Shown: piece by piece, positions 23,360-35,528 of the stretch | How the letters are laid out: each line of letters starts with the position of its first letter | How positions within the stretch are numbered: position 1 is the stretch's first letter | Source: Cryptomeria japonica | Taxonomy: Eukaryota > Streptophyta > Pinopsida > Cupressales > Cupressaceae | DNA length: 64,000 bases | Assembly (NCBI RefSeq): GCF_030272615.1 | Contig: NC_081414.1 | Coordinates: 659,442,292-659,506,291, forward strand | Reading direction: 5' to 3' | Program-made: the position numbers and the translations under genes | The notes under the pieces: generated by a model | Seen by the model: only the letters and a program-made list of their open reading frames with translations | Databases searched by the model: none | What the model was told of the DNA's origin: nothing

Positions 23360-23910
23360 TTGATCCCACATGGGGTTTTACCCCCGAGGCTATGCTATTC
23401 AGAGTGGATACTTAGATGCTTGACCTCATTGGCTCCACCCTCGATAGTCACTTCTTGGGTTAGCTAAGCATCAGTCCCCACGAAAACTCCCCGTGGTGAA
23501 CTTTGTATCTCTACTAAGAATCGTATGTGTGTGGGCCGCTACCAGAGGTCCGACCTCCTGCCTCAACAACTAGAAGGATTTGGGCTTCTAAAACAAAAAG
23601 GTGCTAGTAAGGGCATCCACTCGTGTGGCCATACATGTGACACTTTCAGCTCTGTAAATATAGAAGGCTCCCAGCTGGTAGGGGTTACGCCCTACAAATG
23701 ATCAAATAAATTTGATCAAATGGGTTTATGGGGAGACATAGTGTCGGTATGAACTAATCAGCACACATTATTCATAGTTTTCACCATGAATACAGTTATT
23801 TATAGTGGTTTGGAAGAAGATGGCTTTTCTTTTGCTACCACTTGGGTCATTCTCTTCTCACTAGTAGTCCTAATGACCACACGAGAAGACAGGCCCTCTA
23901 AAGATTAAAC
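23360..23910 (-). other. Conserved leader block of the Tat element, shared with LARD1
   Basis: It matches LARD1 12430-12970 in block order: TTAGATGCTTGACC, AAGCATCAGTCCCC, AACTAGAAGGAT, TTGGGTCATTC and ACAGGCCCTCTAAAG. Gag and LARD1 coding sequences differ completely, so the block is kept as non-coding RNA sequence. Confidence 0.7.
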
Positions 23911-24309
23911 AAAAAGAGCCTATTGCTCAAGACACAAAAGACGATGATTCAATTTTAGTGAACCAATTGAAGTGTTTGCTAGTCTATGAAAACAAAGCAC
24001 ACAATAAAAACCCAAAAAACCCTTGCCAAGGACCTGCACCAAAGAGTTGTTAGTAGTTTGGATTGTTTCAAATAATCACCCCTTCCTGCAAGCACACAAG
24101 CTAGGTAAATTTCAAATCCAAAAGACTTTGTGAAAATAGGGGCCTTCAACAAAATGATTTTGCTTTCAAGACAAGCTGCACCAATTTCGTTAGCTAGATT
24201 TGAAAATGTTAGCTCAAAATAAACCGGATCTGAAACCTTAAATGCAAGACCCAAAACTAAATCAATAAACTCAAAAAATAAAATAAAAATGAAACCAATG
24301 CACATAGAG
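23911..24309. other. Tat leader between motif clusters
   Basis: Non-coding; no supported gene. A 124-codon minus-strand frame here has no recognisable features and lies in the leader. Confidence 0.5.
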
Positions 24310-24525
24310 GTGGTTACCTTCGACACAGACGTGACTCCCTGATGCATACGCACTTCTGTGAGACACAGACGTGGCTCCGAAACCTAGATGCGACTTCTAG
24401 ACACAGACGTGTCTAAAAACACCGTAGACGCGACTGAGGAACACAGACGCGGTTTCCGAAATCTATAAAATAAAATACTATCAAGGACATAGACACGATT
24501 TCAGATGTCACCGATGCGCTAGAAA
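24310..24525 (-). repeat. CGCGTCTGTGT motif cluster 2 in the Tat leader
   Basis: ACACAGACGTGACTC, ACACAGACGTGGCTC, ACACAGACGTGTCTA, CGTAGACGCGACTG and ACACAGACGCGGTTT recur every 20-40 bases on the plus strand, close to the primer site. Confidence 0.78.
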
Positions 24526-24646
24526 ATCAAAAATGTGATCCGAAAGTATGCATATGCAAAAATATCAAAATGCTATCAAAAATGTCAGATCTGCAACTTC
24601 AAAACACAAAATTTGCAACAAGGATGTTAAATGCAAAAAGGGACAA

Positions 24647-24666
24647 GTGTCCCACCGGGCATGCCA
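24647..24666 (-). other. Primer binding site of the Tat element
   Basis: It reads TGGCATGCCCGGTGGGACAC on the minus strand, three bases inside the 5' LTR. Element H has related sites at 30707-30725 and 47119-47136. Confidence 0.78.
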
Positions 24667-24669
24667 AAA

Positions 24670-25440
24670 TGTATATGGTGAAAATGAATAACAATAATAA
24701 CAATATTGAAAGGCTAAATGAATTCAACCACAAAACCCTAGCCTAACAACAACAAAGAGCCCCCATAACATATGAAGATTACCTAAGACAATGCAAATCA
24801 AACGAAATCACAAAAATTATACCATCACATGTCCAATAGGGTTTGGATCTCCATTCTTCCTATGTCCATTGATTTTGCTTGATATATTTGCTCTTAGATT
24901 TTATATGCACAAGAGATCAACAAAGAACAGAATGTGGTTGCAAGTAGGATCGCATATGCCAAGTAGTCAAATTGATCAAGTGATTAGCTAGGGTTTGATA
25001 ATGAAGAAAGCATCTCCTTATATAGAAGACACTATATGAAATGAAGGGATAAGATTGAGAGGTGTAAAAGGAGGTCGGCTATGATTAGAGGGTAGGTAAA
25101 AGAAATAATAAAATAATGAAAGGGGTAGGTAGTGTATGAATTGAGAGATGAATGACATGTGTCATGGGTAGAAAAGGCTAATGAATTAATTAAATAAATA
25201 AAGATTTATTTAATTAATAGAAGTGGGATCAATTAAATAAATAAGATATTTATTTAATTTGGGAAAATGATAATTTAAATAAATAAATGTATTTATTTAA
25301 ATGAGAAATAAGGCTAGAAGAGGATAAATGAATTAATTAAATAAATAAGGATTTATTTAATTAATAGATGAATTAGGCTAAAGTAATTAAATAAATAAAG
25401 ATATTTATTTAATTAGACATGACAATTTTAGGTGTCTACA
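24670..25440 (-). repeat. Tat 5' LTR
   Basis: It is 771 bp long, with TGTATATGG at one end and GTGTCTACA at the other on the plus strand. Its last 124 bases match 1-124. Promoter sequence should lie in the hairpin-rich U3 part near 25440. Confidence 0.9.
25185..25414. repeat. Five AT-rich hairpins in the Tat LTR
   Basis: Perfect inverted repeats lie at 25185-25218 (15-bp arms), 25231-25259 (13), 25273-25302 (13), 25332-25365 (15) and 25385-25414 (13). All have loops of three or four bases and are built from the words ATTAATTAAATAAAT or AATTAAATAAATA. Confidence 0.92.
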
Positions 25441-28400
25441 GCTACTATAAAGACTGATTTGGCCTTAAAGCATCAACATCATCTGCTCCATCATTTGACA
25501 AATCAGATTGGAGAGCCTTTTATGCAAGAGAACTTGAAGAAACCAGAAAGGAGAATGAAGAACTTGAAGAACTTGAAGCACTTTTTGCAAGGAAAATGCC
25601 AAAAGGTCCAATTGGAAGTAAGTATGAAGGTAAAGCACCCTTTAAATGTTTTAACTGCAATAAGATTGGTCATATGGCTTCAAGATGCCCTGATAGACAT
25701 GCTAGACTAAGAGAAGAAGCTAGAAGAACATACAAGCCTAATCCTGAATATCAAAGATACAGATTTAAGAAGAACAAAGATAAATCTTGTTACATTGCTG
25801 ATGAAGGTGTGACTAATGATTCTGATGAGGACCCAACAAACAATGGATGGGTTTTTGTTGCTATAACAGAAGATCAATCGACACCTATTGCTCAATTGGT
25901 AGAACAAGCCCTAGAAGCTAAAGTTGAATCAAAGGATGAATGGATTATTGACTCAGGATGCTCACATCATATGACTGGAGACAAAGGTAAATTCTTGAAC
26001 TTTCAAGAATACAATGGAGGTTTAGTAAGATTTGGAGATGACAAAGCCTGTTCAATCAAAGGTAAGGGTTCAATATCTCTTGATGGTAAACATAACACTG
26101 GCAATGTCTACTATGTTGAAGGATTAAACCATAATCTTTTAAGTGTTGGTCAATTAGTTGAGAAAGGTTTTCAGTTATAATTTAAAAATGGAAAATGCAA
26201 AATCATGAAAAGAACTGGTTTGGAAATTGCAACCAGTAATCAGACTAGAGGGAATATCTTTCATTTGAATAACAGTGAAAAGGCATGCTTAATTGCATAT
26301 ATAGATGAAATTTGGTTATGGCATAAGAGACTGTGTCATGTAAATTTTGATTGTATGGTAAAAATCAGTACTTCTAAGGCAGTTAGAGATCTACCTAAAA
26401 TTGTGAAACCTCAGAACACAATTTGCAAGGAATGTCAATTTGGAAAACAAGTTAGAGCTAGTTTCAAAAGTATTCCAGAAAAATCCAATAATGCTCTTGA
26501 TTTAATTCACACTGATTTATGTGGTCCAGCTAGAACTAAAATCTTACAAGGTGATAGATATTTCATGCTAATTATTGATGATTATTCTAGAATGTGTTGG
26601 GTTACTTTTCTCAGAGAAAAATCATAAGCACTTGGGAAGTTCAAACTATTCAAAGAAATGGTTGAAAATGAAACCGGTAAGAAAATCAAATGTTTAAGAT
26701 CAGATCAAGGAGGATAATTCACATCTAAGGACTTTAATACATTCTGTGAAGTGAATGGAATCAAAAGATAGTTATTAGCACCTCGGACACCACAACAAAA
26801 TGGAGTTGTTGAAAGGAAAGACATAACTATCTTGGATGCAACAAGAAGTATGTTATCAGAAGAAAATCTACCACATGTGTACTAGAGAGAGGCAGTAAGC
26901 ACTGCTGTCTATACATTCAACAAAGTTCACATCAAAGGTGAAACCGGTAAGACCCCTCATGAACTATGGTTTGATAATATTCCTACTCTTAAGTATTTCA
27001 GAATTTTTGGAAGTAAATGTTATATTGAAAAATTTGATCCTAAAAGTGATGAAGGAATATTTCTTGGTTATTCATCTAAGAGAAAGGCATATAGATGTTT
27101 TAATAAAAGATTGCAGAAATTTGTTGAGAGTACAAATGTAAAGATTGATGAACAATTCAGAGGAACTTCAAGGTATATAGACTCTGAACCGGAAACAGAA
27201 GTTATGACAAATAAACCTACACTGAATCCACCGGTACAGAATGAAGATCCTGTTACCCCGGTATCATCAGAGGATTCCACAGTAATTGAAGAACAACAGC
27301 AAACTAAGACACCCCGGTACGTAAGACTGAATCATTCTGAAGATCAAATAATTGGAAACAAATTTAAAGGAGTTATGACAAGAGGAAGATTGGGAAATGA
27401 AGAGGTATATCTTATTTCTCAAATTGAACCATCATCTATCAATGAGGCATGTGAAGATAAATTTTGGATTAAAGCTATGGAAGAAGAATTAGGACAAATT
27501 GAGAAAAATAATACTTGGACATTAGTTCCCTGGCCTAAAGATAAAAATGTAATTGGAACCAAATGGGTATTTAGAAACAAACTTAATGAAGATGGTAAGG
27601 TTGTCAGAAATAAAGCAAGACTAGTGTGTAAGGGATATTCTCAGAAAGAAGGAGTTGATTACAATGAAACCTTTGCACTGGTAGCCAGAATTGAGGCAGT
27701 TAGATTATTCTTGGCTTTTGCAGCTCACAAGGATTACAAAGTTTATCAAATGGATATTAAATGTGCATTTTTGAATGGAGATCTTGAAGAGAAAGTTTAT
27801 ATTGAACAAACTGATGGATTTTCTTTGACAAATGATAATGATATGGTTTGCAGGTTAAGAAAAGCTCTGTATGGATTGAAACAAGCCCCAAGAGCTTGGT
27901 ATGCAAGATTGGATAAGTATCTTTTAAGATTGGTTTTACTAAAGGAAATGTAGATAGCAATTTATATTACAAAGTAACTAATGATGACATCTTGATTATT
28001 GAAGTATTTGTTGATGATATAATCTTTGGAGGAGAAGATGGATTATGTAAAGAATTTTCTCTTGAAATGCAGCAAGAATTTGAAATGTCTATGATTGGAG
28101 AAATAAAATTCTTTTTAGGATTGCAGATTTTACAGATTGATAAAGGTATATTTTTGAGTCAATCTAAGTACTTGAAAGAATTACTTAAGAAAATTGGGAT
28201 GGAAAACTCTAATCCGGTAAGCACACCTATGACTACAAATGACAAATTATCTCAAAGGGATGAATCTACACTTGTTAATCCAACTAGATACAAATCTATG
28301 ATAGGAGGTTTACTGTATTTGACACAAACTAGGCCTGATATTATGAATGCAATATGTATTGTTTCTAGATTTCAGAGTAATCCTAGGGAAAATCATGAAT

Positions 28401-28960
28401 CAACAGTAAAAAGGATTTTCCAGTACTTACAAGGCACAACAAATCTTGGATTATGGTATCCTAAAGATGAAAATTTTGATCTATGTGCATATACAGATGC
28501 AAATTGGGCAGGAGATGTGGATGATAGAAAAAACACCACTGGAGGAGCATTCTTTCTTGGAAAGAGATTAGTTTCTTGGTTGAGTAAGAAATAGAGTTGT
28601 ACATCTTTATCAACAGCAAAATCAGAATATGTTGCAGCAGCAACAAACTATACATAGGTACTTTGGCTTAAGCAAATGTTGAAAGACATAAAGGTAAAAT
28701 GCAAGGAACCTATTACTATATACTATGATAACACTGCAGCAATTGATATATCTAAAAATCCGGTATTACATTCTAAAACAAAACATGTTTCTATCAAACT
28801 GAATTTTCTAAGGGAAAAAGTTGAAGAAAAAGAGATAAAACTGGTTTATGTGAATACTAAAGAACAACTTGCAAATATTTTCACAAAACCTTTGCCTAAG
28901 GAAACTTTTGAGTATCTCAGAGATTAGCTTGGAGTCATACCACCACCGGTAGAGACTTAG
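25441..28960 (+). pseudogene. Copia A gag (C-terminal part) and pol
   Basis: The frame runs from a coiled gag tail (ENEELEELEALFARKM) through the zinc knuckle CFNCNKIGHMASRC and the protease active site IIDSGCSHHM. It continues through integrase with the HHCC motif and CKECQFGK, a reverse transcriptase with FVDDIIFGG (all catalytic Asp kept) and RNase H. Stops are at 26178, 26625, 26715, 26769, 26883, 28592, 28655 and 28925. One-base deletions near 25456 and 27930 shift the frame. Unlike elsewhere, stops at 26625, 26715 and 28925 look like transversions. The natural stop is 28958-28960. Confidence 0.88.
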
Positions 28961-29346
28961 ACAGTTGATGATTGTCATCAACTAGTAGAATTAAATGGAC
29001 AAATATTTTATTCCGGTATTTGATGAGGAAGCTACTTCTCAGGGGGAATAGTTGGTATATTAAATTGGTTGGTATTTTGTATGAACTTGAATTTTTGTGA
29101 CTTTGGCATTTGATGTCAAAGGGGGAGAGATATCTATGGAAAACCACATTATCTTTTTGATAAGAAAAAGAGATTTTAGGGGAGAGATTTTGAAAAACAC
29201 ATTTAAGGAGAAATTGGTATGAAAGATTGGTATAGTTACTCCCAAGGGGAGAAATAGAGATTGTTGGTTTTTGTATTTGGCATTTCTGTTTTGGCACTGT
29301 GATGGTTTTTCCATCTCGTGTTGCCATCAATGCCAAAGGGGGAGAT
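28961..29346 (+). other. Copia A 3' spacer with three polypurine-like tracts
   Basis: Tracts such as CAAAGGGGGAGAGAT (about 29117), CCAAGGGGAGAAATAG (about 29200) and CCAAAGGGGGAGAT (29333-29346) precede the LTR. Only the last abuts its TGTTGG start. Confidence 0.75.
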
Positions 29347-30398
29347 TGTTGGTATTTTGGTATGGTTTTGTCATTGATGTCAACACCTACTGAATAAACC
29401 TACGTTGGAGATCCAACAACATTCACCAACAAGCAGTAATCTGTGCAACAGTTACTAGTATATGATTCACTGGCAGGATATATTGTTCACCAGTACCTGA
29501 AATGACATGGAAGACACTTGGTAATGTCAAAGACATTATGTGGACACTTTATTTTGAAGAAATAATCATTGGTATATTCATATTTGCTTTTACCGGCAAA
29601 TAGGTCCAGGTTATCTAGGGTTACACCGGTAGGTTTATCTTTTCCAGATCAGCATGGCACACTATGGAGATGATTTATTATTGTTGTAAATGCATTAAGC
29701 CGACATGTTTAATTGGTTATTGCATCAGATATTATATTATTTGTAAAATGTTTTTATTGTAATATCTTGTAGAGCCGACCTACTAAAATTGGTCTTAGGG
29801 TATGGTATAAATGTAAGATCTTATTTGTAAGATCAAGTGTGGAATGCGAAAAAGAATTAAGTGAAGGTATATGTAAGATCAAGCAGAGGCATACACGAAG
29901 ACATCATTTGAAGGTGAAGTTAGGTTTTTGTAGAAGCATATCAGATTACACCGGTACTGAATCCAACATATGAAGATGCTATTTTGTGCAGTACATTCTT
30001 ATTGGATTTAACCATCCAACTGTAGTAAGTGTGACTCCCATTTGTGATTGAGCAGTGAGCTCTAGACTGTTGGCCTTTCTGCATGTGCAGACCACTTTTG
30101 TACACTTACTATCTGCAGTAGTATCATCTGATTGTGGGTAAGGTTTCCCACTGTGGTTTTTCCCCTTACAGGGTTTCCACGTACAAATATTGGTGTCATG
30201 TGTTGTGGATGACTTTATGTTTATGTTTCATGCATTAATCCTTATCGGTATAGTGATTTACTGTTAACACTATCTACCAGCATACTTAAATAGTTTACTG
30301 GTATTAAGCATTAAGTTGTTTAATTAGTTTTGGTTTGAATTTATTAGACAATTGATTCACCCCCCCCCCCCCCTCTCAGTTGTCTCCTGGACCTAACG
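29347..30398 (+). repeat. Copia A 3' LTR
   Basis: It starts TGTTGGTATTTTGG after the polypurine tract and ends in ACCTAACG, probably a mutated CA end. A run of C before CTCTCAGT (about 30359-30380) matches the U5 end of copia B and LARD3. The right border is set by the return of H sequence CCTTGGGTAGTTTTC. Confidence 0.82.
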
Positions 30399-30701
30399 TT
30401 TCCTTGGGTAGTTTTCATTGATGTCTTTTGTAGTTATGGGAAGGGAGGATCAAATTTCAATCTAGGTGGATCACCTCTTTTCCCTTTGAACATTCCTTCT
30501 CCCCCTTTCTCCTTAGATCATTAGAATAGGTTTTATAAGTGTTAGGTTGGTCCAACACCACACCCTAATTCAAAAGGAAGCTAACCTTCTATGGAGAATC
30601 AACTCACATTGTGCAAGGTCCCACACATGGAAGTTGTTTCCATGTTTCATAAGGTTGTTGAGCACAAGTGTTTAACAAGGGTGCAAAATTTTGTGACAAC
30701 A
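30399..30701 (+). repeat. H left LTR, 3' part
   Basis: It matches 46915-47113 and 62048-62350 and ends GTGACAACA. Copia A removed the rest. Confidence 0.82.
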
Positions 30702-30706
30702 ATTTC

Positions 30707-30725
30707 TAGCATGCCTGGTGGGATT
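30707..30725 (+). other. Primer binding site of H, body 1
   Basis: TAGCATGCCTGGTGGGATT resembles the Tat site TGGCATGCCCGGTGGGAC, with TGG changed to TAG. Confidence 0.6.
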
Positions 30726-31055
30726 GATTGAACTATTTCTAGTTCAGTCTCTCTTATCTTATTGTTGATAGTTGGTGTGTCTCTCAACAAGTTCTTCCTT
30801 TGGAGGCAAAATTATACATACCTGGTGACTCTAAGAAGAAATCTACTAGTTAAGTAGTCCTAAGCCCAAACCAACTGAAAATTTGGTGTGTTCTTCAGTT
30901 CATCAAGTCTTTTGGAGACAACATCTTTCAAGCACCTAGAAACCCTGCAATCATTTGGTGAATCTATGGTATGTTATCTGTCTCTTGTTGGGTAGATCCC
31001 TTTGCCCTTTTAAGAGTTTTGTTTAACAAGATCCATTTCTTTCACAAGATTTAAC

Positions 31056-32812
31056 ATGAGTTCATACCATGGGTGTAACTTCTATTCACCTCGATTCTAT
31101 GAGAATGCGAGCCTTTCTTCCCCTGCTTACCAACAAGCCCAGACTAGAAATGCTCCTTGTTTTAACCCCAACAAATTGCAAGTGGGTTTTTTCCTAATGC
31201 TTAGAACCCACCCACCCTTGTTCAACCTTCTTGGCAACCTAATCAACCCCAAAGTGATGAAAAAACTATTTTTATTGAGATGACAAGCATGAATAGCATG
31301 ATGCAAAATATGCTGGTTGATTTGAGAAAGCAAATAGATGAGATCAAGGAGGGGTTGGCCTATCGAGATCAAATTTAACTGTAGGAAGAGATGGCCTATC
31401 AGTCTCAACAATAAGGACAAGAGTAGGAGGCCCAAAGAAAACAATATGAAGACTTCCTTGCAGAGAACCTTGCTTCTACTAGGAAGGAAGAAATGAGGCA
31501 GTTGGCAACTCTGGAGATGCAGATCATGAAACAAAGTCTGCAAGTTCAAATTCCCAAGCTTCAAGCAAAGGATACCTTACAAGCCTATTAAAGAGCCTAT
31601 GCAAGAGAGCCCCAAATTCAATGTTCCAAGTTTTAGACAATGTGGGTCGCTTGCTTCTCCCAGGGCTGAAATTCCTAGCTTTAGGAGTCCTCCCTCATTT
31701 CAAGAGCTTGTTCTTGAGAAAGTACATCCTTATGATGAGCCCATTCAAGAAGCCCCACCAACCCATTATATTCTAGATTGGCCTATAAAGGAGGAAGTTT
31801 GTCAATTTTCCTTCCCAAGTTTTAGAAGATACTTTCTTTTGCATGATTATCAGACTTTACAAGTTGTAAATTCTTAAGATCATCAGGTTGCAGAACAACA
31901 AGAAGTGATGTTTAAGGAGACAAAGATAGATCTTTCACATGCTGTTATGATTGTGTGTGAGGTTGAAGATGATAAATCAGATGTACAACATGAGATAAAG
32001 GTGGTTGTAGATGAGGAACATTAGGTTCCAGATCATGAGGAGGTTGATAATTTTCAGCTTCAAGATGATTTATTTTTAGAGCTTCCCTCATTTGTTAGTT
32101 TTGATGAGCTAACAAAATTGCCAGGTTGTAATCAACAAGAGCAAGAAAACTAGCAAGGCATAGATTTCCAAGGTATCATTGATGATTTTTTCTCCAACCT
32201 TGATTATGATTTGACACCTTTGGAAAGACAAAATGATCAATTGCAGTAGACTAGTGTTGAGGAGGGCACGAGGGTTAATGTTTTTGTAGCAGATGGCATG
32301 GAAGATGGGTCATTCCATGAACCCAAGTGTGTTGCAGTTAGTTGCTAAGAAGAAGAGACAAAAACAGAAAGACAACCTGAAAATTTTAGATCTTCTTGTG
32401 AGGTGTCTCATAAACTTGAATTTTTTGCTGATGAGTTGGTTGTCAACATATGTGATTTTGATTTGCCTCAGTAGCCCCCTTATGCAGATCAAGAATGAGG
32501 TATGACACACTTGCCATAATCATGTAAGTTTGAGACCTTTTCCTTTGGTTTCAACTCATGCTTGGAGAAGGACAATGGTGATAGAAATGACCATCCCTTG
32601 TGCAAAGAGGTTTCTTTATCTTTTGTAAGGGTTAAATATGATACTAGCCTACCACTGGTGCATTTTCCCTTTGCTGTTGAATGTGCATTTGATGCACCTC
32701 CATGTGATTTAGAGGCTTATATTATATCAAGGTGAATGGTGAAGTGTCCTTTCACCATATGAGTAATATGTATGGTCTGATACATGCATACAAGAGACTT
32801 TAGCTATTGTAG
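31056..32812 (+). pseudogene. H protein, body 1: coiled-coil and acidic protein of unknown function
   Basis: Frames on the plus strand combine into one protein of about 580 residues. It has a Tyr/Asn/Pro-rich start, a coiled coil (MQNMLVDLRKQIDEIKEGL and on to about 31560), a Pro/Ser segment, a Glu/Asp-rich middle and a C-terminal region that ends at TAG 32810-32812. Body 2 keeps the second half (59740-60785) in one clearer frame, which shows the C-terminal part as a Cys- and aromatic-rich stretch (EVSFSFVRVKYDTSLPLVYF) that may be a folded domain. Many stops and at least two frameshifts break body 1. I recognise no family; no gag or pol motif is present. Confidence 0.6.
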
Positions 32813-33118
32813 CCAGGTGGTGACTCCAACCATGGTATGGTAGAGATTAGCTTCTTCACAAGGTTCGTCTTTCATAGAGATAAAAAGCATCAGTTACCTC
32901 TTATTGTAGAAATGTAAATATTAGTTAGGTTTCTTATTTTCCAAGAAGTACATGAGCATAGGCCGTTCTTCCCTACAATGGGAAAATTTTGATTTTTTGT
33001 AGGTTGCAGGGGTAGAGGTTTATCTTCATTTTTCAATCTTGACTCTGTGCCCAATGGATCTCCTAGGATACTGATCATGTGCAAAGCAAACTTGCCAACT
33101 CCTCCGAGTCACCAGAAA
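32813..33118. other. H 3' untranslated region, body 1
   Basis: Non-coding, matching 60786-61091. It includes the purine-rich word CAGGGGTAGAGG, the best candidate polypurine tract although about 110 bases from the proposed LTR start. Confidence 0.45.
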
Positions 33119-34171
33119 TGTTTACCATTTTTGTGTCAACCTTAGCCATGCAGACAACCGATCTAAGATATCTTCACTGGCTAAAAAACCTTGTCAAAAC
33201 CCCTAAGACCTAAACCCTAAACCCTTAAGGCTTTTGCCTCAACCTTTTTTGGCTTTATTCTTTTCATTTGTTGACCGGACAAGGTAATAATTTCACTTAA
33301 AAAATTACTGGTTGGAGGGTCCCTTCTTCATGGCAAGGCCAACCCCTTTAACCCGCTACCAGTTGGCAGCGTTCTTTGTTGTTGTTGTGTTGCATAGTAG
33401 GGACATTTCCACTTTTGTTCGCTGCCACGACTGCTCTTTTTTTGCACAACACCGTGATGAGCGATGCTGGTGGGAGTTCTTTGTTGTTATTGCTTGGTAG
33501 AGTGGTCATTGCTCTTTTCCCACAAACTGGAACACTGTGACTATTTAATTTTTAAATGATATAGCGATGTGCGATGTGGCCAACGATATGAAGGAAGCAT
33601 GCTATTATTGTTTCACAGTGATCAGGAACTAGGTCCCACCCTTGGCTGGTAAACCACGATGGGATACGGTTAAGTAAAATGTTATCGCCATTTCACAACA
33701 GTTAGGAACAAGGATTTTCTCGAGGCTACAGAATAGCAATGAGGCTCGTGGGGCCAACTAATTTAACAGTTAATCAGGTCCGTCTGATTTTATTGAAGAG
33801 ACAGATTGTCAATCCTATTTTAAACTCTTTTATGAGCCCTTTTGAAGACTTTGTGGCACAATCTGTGTTGTCCTCCTGCATGTGATAAGAAGTATCTAAT
33901 GGTCCAAATTTAAACTAGAGATGATTGTTGAAATTCAAACAGGTTCCCGAGAGTGGTTGCTGACTTAATTGGTCAAAAATCATTTTCTGATCTCGTCAGT
34001 GGCCCAAATAAGATCAAATCCCTTCCAACCACTTTCAGGTAGCTAGGAGGTGAGTGCCATTACTCTGCCATGACTTTGTAGAGGATTTTCATACACTGAC
34101 CTTGCCCATTTATTGTATGATGAATACTTTTGCATCGGTAGAGGACATTCAGAAGATTCAATGCAGGATTC
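33119..34171 (+). repeat. H middle LTR, left part (split by copia B)
   Basis: It continues at 46433. Compared with the right LTR it has about 575 extra bases (about 33472-34046) between GATGAGCGATGCTGG and GGTGAGTGCCATTAC, so either an insertion here or a deletion in the right LTR. Confidence 0.7.
34167..34171. repeat. Target site duplication GATTC of copia B (second copy 46428-46432)
   Basis: GATTC precedes the LTR at 34172 and follows its end at 46427. The right H LTR has a single GATTCTCCCTATTTTG at the same place. Confidence 0.93.
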
Positions 34172-35526
34172 TATTGGACATTGCTACTGCTAGGATATGT
34201 TGTTGTCATTGATGTCAACATATTCCTGTAATTTATTGCTTTGGTGGTTGCAGATTGGCTTATTGGGATCATGGTTTGTTATATGGAGTATTTATAGTAT
34301 CATTATATCCTTTTGCATTGGTTTTACAGATCTAGGAGCTTGATTGATCATATCATATGATCCGGTTTACAATTTGGTTTTTCTAATCAATGCTTTGCAG
34401 AGTTCGGTATTTCCTCTGGTATATTCCGACGTGATCAAATCATGAGTTGTAATTTTGGAATATTGTTTGGGATGTTCATGTGTATCTTCATTTTATGTGG
34501 ATCATGATTTGGTGATCCGCAAGTTATCTTTCCTTGTGGCAGTTGTTGCTATTTGAGTGTTGAGTTTTAGATGTTGATCGATGAAGATTTGATAAGTGGT
34601 GTTGGTGCAGCTGTTACATATAATTCTAACGTGCTTGCTGGTGTTTCCTAATTATGTCCTATTTGTTTTGATGATCTACATTGATCATTGTGCATGATTT
34701 TGGTGTTTTGTTTATCCAGTCGTGTTCTTCATGAGATGAGACCTATTTGATTATGTAGTGTGTTACGGTTGATCTTGGCGTGATTTCTGGTGGTGTTGTG
34801 TGCTTGAGCATTTGGCTTAGGTCCATGTTATGTAATGTATCATAATATTGGTCTGGTGGTCAATCTTTGTATTGTGTGATGTAATTTTGTAATTGTGAGT
34901 TGAGGGTTTGGCCGACCTTGTTGTCAAGGTTGACGATCGATATATATATAGATGGTATTGTCATCTAAATTAGGTATTGATGAAGTGTCTGCATTATCAA
35001 AGAATGGTAAAGGTGTGAACAAGCAAATACATCCTTTGATATTGTGATTGAGAAAATATTGGAGTGTTGTAGAGAAAACATATGTGCTTAATTGGAACTG
35101 TCACCAGGCATTTGCAAATGCTATTCTTTCAGTTCATTTGATTCTGAATTGTTGTTTGAATATTTTGTAAGTCAGTGAGACTTCCTTGTAAGGTAGTGAA
35201 CCTCCCCTAAGGGTTGTAGCCTTCTGGGTTATTATATTTGAGAAGTGAGCTCTAGGTAGTGAGTCTGAATGCATGTGCATTCCCCATTGTAATTATTTTC
35301 ACATACTACTGTAGAGTATCATCTTATTCTAGGTAGGTTCCCACCGTGGTTTTTCCCTTAACTGAGTTTTCCACGTCAAAATTTTGGTGTTGTGTGTTTT
35401 CCTATCAATTTTCTTATCTTTTTTGTTGGTGTAGTTAATCAGATTTACATTTGAGGTTAAGTTTGCTAATCCGGTGAAAACTGATTCACCCCCCCTCTCA
35501 ATTTTCCTTCATTATTTTTGCCAACA
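34172..35526 (+). repeat. Copia B 5' LTR
   Basis: It is 1355 bp long, ends TTTTTGCCAACA and matches 45138-46427 throughout. It holds the ACTGATTCACCCCCCCTCTCAAT block near its end. Confidence 0.93.
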
Positions 35527-35528
35527 AT

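Larger units (their letters stand above)
1..25440 (-). mobile_element. Ty3/gypsy element, Tat lineage, with antisense PMD gene; 3' LTR cut by window edge
   Basis: This element reads on the minus strand. Its 5' LTR is 24670-25440, followed by the primer site, a 2.2 kb leader, gag-pro-pol (22411 down to 5097), an antisense PMD gene (1526-3427) and a polypurine tract at 125-139. Its 3' LTR begins at 124 and leaves the window at base 1. The Tat assignment rests on a DGG-type protease, a second RNase H after the first and the CPKDDFPLP reverse-transcriptase block. LARD1 copy 1 (5130-14912) splits the integrase C-terminus. The element lies inside the gag gene of copia A: the bases after 25440 continue a copia gag. 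The 5-bp target copy on the right should be GCTAC (25441-25445); the left copy is outside the window. Confidence 0.9.
25441..30398 (+). mobile_element. Copia A: Ty1/copia element, 5' part outside the window
   Basis: It consists of the gag-pol remainder (25441-28960), a 3' spacer with polypurine tracts and a 3' LTR (29347-30398). Its 5' LTR and gag start lie left of the Tat insertion and outside the window. The lineage resembles SIRE/Maximus: SWLSKKQ, a long LTR and a repeated AAAGGGGGAGA polypurine motif. It sits within the left LTR of element H. Confidence 0.87.

Noticed and set aside
24647-24666. tRNA gene fragment
   Set aside because: Only the last 18-20 bases complementary to a tRNA 3' end are present, next to an LTR: a primer site.
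25185-25414. Transcription terminators
   Set aside because: AT-only hairpins in a plant LTR have no such role that I can support.
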